Source: Vreelandella sedimenti (GTDB taxonomy: Bacteria; Pseudomonadota; Gammaproteobacteria; Pseudomonadales; Halomonadaceae). Taken from it: a stretch of DNA of 46,031 nt. The translations under genes were made by a program, and so were the position numbers. This document shows positions 44,062-46,031 of the stretch, one piece after another (within the stretch, counting starts at the first letter, position 1; every line of letters starts with the position of its first letter). The notes beneath the pieces were generated by a model. It saw only the letters and a list, made by a program, of their open reading frames with translations. It ran no database searches and was not told the DNA's origin. The stretch covers positions 76,903 to 122,933 of the forward strand of contig NZ_JACCGK010000016.1 in NCBI RefSeq assembly GCF_013416325.1, read 5' to 3'.

Positions 44062-45867
44062 ATGCCCAGCTATCAGGCCCCTATTCGTGATATGCGTTTC
44101 GTTATGGACGAGATGCTTGACTACCCTGCTCACTACGCGCGTCTGCCAAGCGGTGACGATGCATCGCCAGATGTTGTCAGCGCTATTTTGGAAGAGGGGG
44201 CACGCTTCGCCCGCGACGTACTACTTCCGATCAATCAGAGTGGCGATGAAGAAGGGTGCCTACTGGAAGGGGGGGAGGTCAAAGCGCCTAACGGTTTCAA
44301 AGAGGCCTACCAGCAGTACGTAGAGGGGGGGTGGCCGAGTCTGGCCGCCGATCCTGCTCATGGTGGTCAAGGGCTGCCGCCTTCATTGGCGATGCTGTTG
44401 TCGGAAATGATCTGCGCCACTAACTTGGCGTGGGGCATGTACCCAGGGCTCTCTCATGGTGCGGCAGACGCACTTCGCCATCATGGCACCGATGAGCAGA
44501 AGGCAACGTATCTCACCAAGCTGGTAGAAGGGGTATGGACGGGCACTATGTGCCTAACCGAGCCGCACTGCGGCACTGACCTAGGATTGATCAAGACGCG
44601 AGCAGTGCCCGCAGATGGCGATGCCTATGCGATTACCGGCACCAAAATCTTTATCTCGGCCGGTGAGCATAACCTGGCTGAAAATATCGTCCATTTGGTA
44701 TTGGCAAAACTGCCCGGTGCACCGGAAGGCTCTAAAGGTATTTCGCTATTTGTAGTGCCTAAGTTCATGCCCGATGCCCAGGGTAATGTGGGTGAGCGTA
44801 ATGGCGTCACCTGTGGTTCGCTCGAGCACAAAATGGGCATTCATGGTAATGCCACCTGCGTGATGAACTTCGATGGCGCAACCGGCTACCTGGTCGGGCC
44901 GCCCAATAAAGGGCTGGCGTGCATGTTCACCATGATGAACGCTGCACGTCTCGGGGTGGGTATTCAAGGGCTGGGTTTGATTGAGGCCAGTTTCCAGAAT
45001 TCATTGAGCTATGCCCGTGACCGGTTACAGATGCGCGGCCTATCGGGCAAGCAGGCTCCTGAAAAGCCCGCTGATCCGATTATCGTCCACCCTGATGTGC
45101 GTCGCATGCTGCTTACCCAGAAAGCTTTCGCTGAAGGCGGGCGTATGTTGGTGCTTTATACCGCGCAAATGCTTGATGTGGTGGAGCATTGTGAGCCGGG
45201 TGAAGAGCGAGATCACGCTGAAACCCTGCTTGGCTTGCTAACACCTATTGTTAAGGCCTTCCTGACCGAAGTTGGTTTTGAAAGCACTAACGAGGGCGTA
45301 CAGATCTACGGTGGTCATGGCTTCATTAAAGAGTGGGGCATGGAGCAATTGGTCCGCGATGCTCGCATTACTCGACTCTATGAAGGTACTACCGGTATCC
45401 AGGCGCTTGATCTGCTGGGCCGTAAAGTGCTCATGAGTCAGGGTGAATCGCTGAAGGTATTCACCAAAGAGATTCATAAGTTCTGTAAAGCTGAAGACGA
45501 CAACCCTGCGCTTAAAGAGTTTGTCGGGCCGCTCGCCAAGCTGAATGCTGAGTGGGGCGAACTGACCATGGGCGTGGGTATGAAGGCAATGGAAGACCGC
45601 GAGGAAGTCGGTGCGGCGAGTGTTGATTACCTTATGTACTCAGGCTACGTCACTCTGGCGTACCTATTTGCACGTGCGGCCAAGCAGGCGTCTATTTCTC
45701 TAGAAGGTGACGAGAAGGCATTCTATGCCGCTAAATTGAATACCGCTCGCTTCTACTACCAGCGGCTATTGCCGCGCACCAAGGCTCATGCACAGATGAT
45801 ACAGGCAGGTGCTTCCAGCCTGATGGCCATCTCCAGCGAAGATTTTGGCTTGGGATTTGAAATTTAA
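44062..45867 (+). CDS. Acyl-CoA dehydrogenase, large (about 600 aa) DmdC/FadE type
   Basis: A 601-aa flavoprotein oxidising acyl-CoA to enoyl-CoA. Family features are the opening MPSYQAPIRDMRFVMDEML, the FAD/substrate segment TMCLTEPHCGTDLGLIKTRA, and QIYGGHGFIKEWGMEQLVRDARITRLYEGTTGIQA (in parts: YGGHGFIKEWGMEQ and YEGTTGIQ). The C-terminal extra helical domain is typical of the group that includes 3-methylmercaptopropionyl-CoA dehydrogenase DmdC and long-chain Pseudomonas enzymes; chain length is assigned only by the operator context. The ATG at 44062 follows AGGAGA by 6 nt, so the longer in-frame start at 44023 is rejected. It is a single gene. Confidence 0.94.
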   Translation: MPSYQAPIRDMRFVMDEMLDYPAHYARLPSGDDASPDVVSAILEEGARFARDVLLPINQSGDEEGCLLEGGEVKAPNGFKEAYQQYVEGGWPSLAADPAHGGQGLPPSLAMLLSEMICATNLAWGMYPGLSHGAADALRHHGTDEQKATYLTKLVEGVWTGTMCLTEPHCGTDLGLIKTRAVPADGDAYAITGTKIFISAGEHNLAENIVHLVLAKLPGAPEGSKGISLFVVPKFMPDAQGNVGERNGVTCGSLEHKMGIHGNATCVMNFDGATGYLVGPPNKGLACMFTMMNAARLGVGIQGLGLIEASFQNSLSYARDRLQMRGLSGKQAPEKPADPIIVHPDVRRMLLTQKAFAEGGRMLVLYTAQMLDVVEHCEPGEERDHAETLLGLLTPIVKAFLTEVGFESTNEGVQIYGGHGFIKEWGMEQLVRDARITRLYEGTTGIQALDLLGRKVLMSQGESLKVFTKEIHKFCKAEDDNPALKEFVGPLAKLNAEWGELTMGVGMKAMEDREEVGAASVDYLMYSGYVTLAYLFARAAKQASISLEGDEKAFYAAKLNTARFYYQRLLPRTKAHAQMIQAGASSLMAISSEDFGLGFEI

Positions 45868-45924
45868 GTAGCGGCTAAAATGTGAAAAGAGCACTCTCTG
45901 GTCAGGCGTTCTGATCGGTGGTTT

Positions 45925-45956
45925 GCGGCAGAAGGGTAGCCTTCTGCCGCTTTTTT
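45925..45956 (+). terminator. Terminator after the acyl-CoA dehydrogenase
   Basis: GCGGCAGAAGG-GTAG-CCTTCTGCCGC is a perfect 11-bp stem with a 4-nt loop followed by T6. It closes the monocistronic dehydrogenase transcript. I see no gene in the remaining 75 bases. Confidence 0.93.
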
Positions 45957-46031
45957 ATAAGCAATAACTTCTTTTACTTGCTATCTTATTAGTCAGGCCT
46001 TAAAGTACGCATCCGCTGCCGGGGACGCCAA

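Overview
The window reads as a piece of a gammaproteobacterial chromosome. Gene content and order point to a Halomonas-like (Halomonadaceae) organism with strong Pseudomonas-type synteny: gacA-uvrC-pgsA-tRNA(Gly-Cys-Leu), dnaX-ybaB-recR, rnd-ycgL-ycgN, and mlaA followed by a PP2C regulator and a STAS protein. This placement is inferred from gene order, acidic protein tails and moderate GC; no 16S gene is present. There are no phage genes, insertion sequences or CRISPR arrays.

Layout. Positions 1-3614 (minus strand) hold tRNA-Leu (cut by the window edge), tRNA-Cys, a decayed tandem copy of tRNA-Gly, tRNA-Gly, pgsA, uvrC and a TTG-started gacA/uvrY. tRNA-Ala(GGC) and argF converge on a shared terminator. 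Positions 5143-11211 (plus) are housekeeping: grxD, dnaX, ybaB, recR, rnd, ycgL, acpH-like and ycgN. Oligopeptidase B follows on minus. Next come a small membrane protein, a YafJ-type amidotransferase, fadD (with a PsrA-type operator upstream), a 156-bp highly structured intergenic element, and hrpA. Positions 21024-26848 carry a FabH-like synthase, mlaA, the PP2C/STAS pair, a Bcr/CflA exporter and a TSUP permease.

Positions 26900-37942 form a phosphate/arsenic block. A Pho box precedes pstSCAB (no phoU). Directly after its terminator lies an arsenic island: GAPDH-arsJ on plus, arsH-acr3 on minus, arsC on plus, and a chemoreceptor 24 bp after arsC. Two near-identical inverted repeats (ATATATG-N6-CGTATAT) sit before GAPDH-arsJ and between arsH and arsC, yet the window has no arsR. 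Together the genes would import phosphate (and inadvertently arsenate), convert arsenate to 1-arseno-3-phosphoglycerate for ArsJ export, reduce the rest with ArsC and pump arsenite through Acr3.

Positions 38020-45956 contain an ArsB/NhaD-superfamily permease and a fatty or organic acid catabolism cluster (thiolase, TetR regulator, acyl-CoA synthetase, HSD10-like dehydrogenase, about 600-aa acyl-CoA dehydrogenase). The last gene has a second PsrA-type operator overlapping its predicted -10 element. The most unusual features are the structured element at 16585-16740, two unrelated 13-bp tandem repeat arrays (one builds a ladder of micro-ORFs leading into a start codon), the tRNA-Gly relic, the shared operator pair of the arsenic island, and the arsC-chemoreceptor pairing.
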